Source: Pseudomonadota bacterium (GTDB lineage Bacteria; Bdellovibrionota_B; Oligoflexia; Oligoflexales; Bin106). From it: 15,541 nucleotides of DNA. A model generated the notes under the pieces. The model had not been told where the DNA came from, did not search any database, and saw only the letters and a list, made by a program, of their open reading frames with translations. The position numbers were made by a program, and so were the translations under genes. The stretch is from positions 1-15,541 of the forward strand of contig JAPOQT010000052.1 of assembly GCA_026710525.1 (NCBI GenBank). Direction: 5' to 3'. Shown here piece after piece: positions 13,478-15,541 of the stretch (position 1 is its first letter; every line of letters begins with the position of its first letter).

Positions 13478-15541
13478 ATGACAAAATTCACAGAACTTTT
13501 TTCCTCTCATAACCATCAACTTAATCCGGTGAGTAACCATAGCTCACCTTGGCATGACTATGGTATGGCCTATTTGAGTCGACAGTTAGCTGTGCAAGCT
13601 AGAACCGAAGTGTCTGAAGGTCGGGCTGGCATTGCGATTTTAGGCGAAGGAAAAGAGCTTGCCCAAGTAGCCATGGCGAAAGCTTTTCAAAAAGGGGACT
13701 GGCGATCAGGATACTATCGTGATCAAACGTTTATGATTGCTTCAGGTGCCCTCACTCCTGATCAGTTTTTTGCCCAATTATATGCTGATAGCGATAGTAC
13801 GAGGGAACCTTGTGGTGGTGCTAGGCAGGCTTTATGTCATTATGCCACCAGGTTTTATGATCAAGGAACCTGGTATGATCAAACCTCTCTCGTGAACGTG
13901 GCTTCGGATGTATCATGCACCGGCGGTCAAATGCCAAGACTCATTGGTTTGGGTTATAGTTCTAAACTATACCGTAAAATAGCACAAGAAAACCCGGGTA
14001 GCCAATTTGGCCAAGGTTTTTCCCATAATGGTAATGAAGTGGCGTTTGGTACCATTGGTGATGCCTCAACTTCAGAAGGACAATTTTGGGAAACAATTAA
14101 TGCCATGTGTGTGTTACAGATTCCTGTGGCTGTGTCGGTATGGGACAATGGTTATGGTATTTCTGTACCACGTCACCTGCAAACCGCAAAAGGCAGTCTG
14201 CGTGAAGTATTACCAGGTTTTGCTAATACTGACAGCTGTCTTGGCTTAGCTTATTATGAGATTAAGGGTTGGGATTATCCTGCCCTGGTTGCCACCTATC
14301 AGCATGCTATCTCTCGATGCCGTAAAGAGCATAATCCTTGTGTCATCCATGTCACAGAATTAACGCAACCCCTTGGCCACTCATCGTCTGGTAATCATAA
14401 ATTATATAAAAGCGAAGAGCGTCTTGCTTTTGAAAAAGACTATGACTGTTTAGTGCATCAGCGTAAATGGCTTATTGCTGAAGGGATAGCCACTGAAGAC
14501 GAAATGGTGAGTTATGAAAAGCATATTAAAGACTATGTCCGAGAATCTCGGGACCGTTCTTTTAAGGCTTGGCAAGAGCCTTTTCAAAAGCTTAATCTTC
14601 AGCTTTTATCCCTCACTGATCAATTACAGGGAGAACTTGACGACTACAACAGCAAAACAGAAGGCGCCTCGTCGTCCATAGTGTCTTCTTTGCAGGAGCT
14701 GCTTACCTCATCTCATCAATCTCATGAGTCAACATTTGCTTCCCTTGATCATCCTGATATTGATAGCGATAGGGAGCATGACTCCGGTGATGACGATTCA
14801 TCGATGGCCTATCTTACTGATACTGATGATGCTTCTGGCCAGTGCTATACGGCTAAGTCAAGTCATAGTATTTTAAGGAAAGTTTTATGTTACTTAACCC
14901 AACTTCCGTCCCCCCATTTGTTACCAAGTCTTTCTCAACTCCAAGCATTGCATGATTCTATGACGGTCTGGGGTGAGCAACGTTTTCGAAGTCATTTACA
15001 GGTAACAGCCAAGGGACACTCACCACTCCATGTGAAATGGCAACCGCCTCAAGTAAGTGATAATAGCGAAACGGTGGAAGGCGCTCAGATTATCTCATCA
15101 TATTTTCATCATAAGATGGCCGAGGATCCTCGGATCATCATTATGGGTGAGGATGTTGGTTATCTTGGTGGAGTGAATTTGGAGTTTCAGGGATTACAGA
15201 AAACCTATGGTGATACAAGAGTTTCTGATACGGGTATTCGCGAACTCACTATTTTAGGTCAAGGTCATGGCGCTGCTCTTCGAGGTTTTCGTCCGATTGT
15301 TGATATTCAGTACTTTGATTATCTTGTGTATTGTGTTCAGGGTATGACTGATGATATAGCAAGTCTTCATTACCGAACTAATGGTAGTCAGGTAAGCCCA
15401 ACCATTGTGAGAACCAAGGGTCATCGTTTGATGGGGATTTGGCATGCGGGTTCACCTCTAGGTCTTTACTTATCATCATGTCGAGGTATGCATATTTGTA
15501 CTCCAAGAAATATGGTGCAAGCTGCTGGGATGTATGAAACC
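13478..15541 (+). CDS. Fused E1 alpha/beta component of a branched-chain-type 2-oxoacid dehydrogenase (partial)
   Basis: Open for 688 codons to the window edge; AAGGA lies 7 nt before the ATG. E1 catalyses thiamine-diphosphate-dependent decarboxylation of a 2-oxoacid and acyl transfer to the lipoyl group of E2. The alpha part (about 25-380) has YRDQTFMIASG, the ThDP motif G194-D195-AST ending in DNGYGIS (GDG in most relatives), and TELTQPLGHSSSGNH, a phosphorylation-loop-like region. A Ser/Asp-rich linker (about 385-460, nucleotides 14640-14860) follows. The beta part starts near 532 with VEGAQIISSYFHHKMAEDP, then IMGEDVGYLGG, SDTGIRE, GAALRGFRPIVDIQYFDYL and RTKGHRLMGIWHAGSP. Fused alpha-beta E1 proteins are known, for example in Bacteroidota; this linker is long. 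The substrate (branched-chain 2-oxoacids or pyruvate) is not decided by sequence. E2 and E3 would be expected downstream or elsewhere. Confidence 0.9.
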   Translation, partial: MTKFTELFSSHNHQLNPVSNHSSPWHDYGMAYLSRQLAVQARTEVSEGRAGIAILGEGKELAQVAMAKAFQKGDWRSGYYRDQTFMIASGALTPDQFFAQLYADSDSTREPCGGARQALCHYATRFYDQGTWYDQTSLVNVASDVSCTGGQMPRLIGLGYSSKLYRKIAQENPGSQFGQGFSHNGNEVAFGTIGDASTSEGQFWETINAMCVLQIPVAVSVWDNGYGISVPRHLQTAKGSLREVLPGFANTDSCLGLAYYEIKGWDYPALVATYQHAISRCRKEHNPCVIHVTELTQPLGHSSSGNHKLYKSEERLAFEKDYDCLVHQRKWLIAEGIATEDEMVSYEKHIKDYVRESRDRSFKAWQEPFQKLNLQLLSLTDQLQGELDDYNSKTEGASSSIVSSLQELLTSSHQSHESTFASLDHPDIDSDREHDSGDDDSSMAYLTDTDDASGQCYTAKSSHSILRKVLCYLTQLPSPHLLPSLSQLQALHDSMTVWGEQRFRSHLQVTAKGHSPLHVKWQPPQVSDNSETVEGAQIISSYFHHKMAEDPRIIIMGEDVGYLGGVNLEFQGLQKTYGDTRVSDTGIRELTILGQGHGAALRGFRPIVDIQYFDYLVYCVQGMTDDIASLHYRTNGSQVSPTIVRTKGHRLMGIWHAGSPLGLYLSSCRGMHICTPRNMVQAAGMYET

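Noticed and set aside
13238..13540. 100-codon open frame on the minus strand overlapping the E1 start
   Set aside because: It overlaps the promoter and first codons of the well-supported E1 gene, has no ribosome binding site and an unremarkable product.

Overview
This window looks like the chromosome of a moderately AT-rich, Gram-negative bacterium of the Bdellovibrionota / former Deltaproteobacteria type. That placement is inferred. It rests on a receptor-like Ser/Thr kinase with a GGMAEIYLA glycine loop, an HRDISPQN catalytic loop and a C-terminal PEGA-like domain, on a fused E1 alpha/beta 2-oxoacid dehydrogenase, and on envelope functions (prepilin peptidase, MlaE permease, YceI, exported proteins). 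No tRNA, rRNA, CRISPR array, IS element or phage gene was recognised.

Layout. (1) 1-3340, minus strand: a tightly packed probable operon read right to left. It encodes a membrane-anchored alpha/beta-hydrolase with a VTT-like N-terminus, a prepilin peptidase (PilD), a hotdog acyl-CoA thioesterase and the start of an exported protein that runs off the window. (2) 3341-4877, plus strand: efp (elongation factor P) and an MlaE-type ABC permease overlapping by about 20 nt, divergent from the first operon. (3) 4878-8808: a gene-poor, accessory-looking stretch. It holds an interrupted trypsin-like protease (5043-6550), a small Cys-rich protein with two CPxY motifs, a possible 33-codon small gene with its own terminator-like hairpin, a protein with a PD-(D/E)XK-like D...ExK signature, and two very short hydrophobic ORFs just upstream of folC. 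(4) 8809-11186, plus strand: folC, then a separately transcribed, exported YceI-family protein. (5) 11212-13170, minus strand: the Ser/Thr kinase, convergent with yceI. (6) 13478-15541, plus strand: the fused E1 dehydrogenase, open at the right edge and preceded by a good TATAAT promoter.

The most unusual locus is the protease at 5043-6550. A start with a strong ribosome binding site (5043) lies in a different frame from the signal-peptide core and catalytic domain, and C7 and T7 homopolymers lie between them. The His/Asp half and the Ser half are in one and the same frame, separated by a single TAA at 5915-5917. A C9 and an A8 run lie in the segment just after that stop. The sequence alone cannot separate a phase-variable gene, a recoded gene, a recent pseudogene and an assembly error, but it makes each testable.
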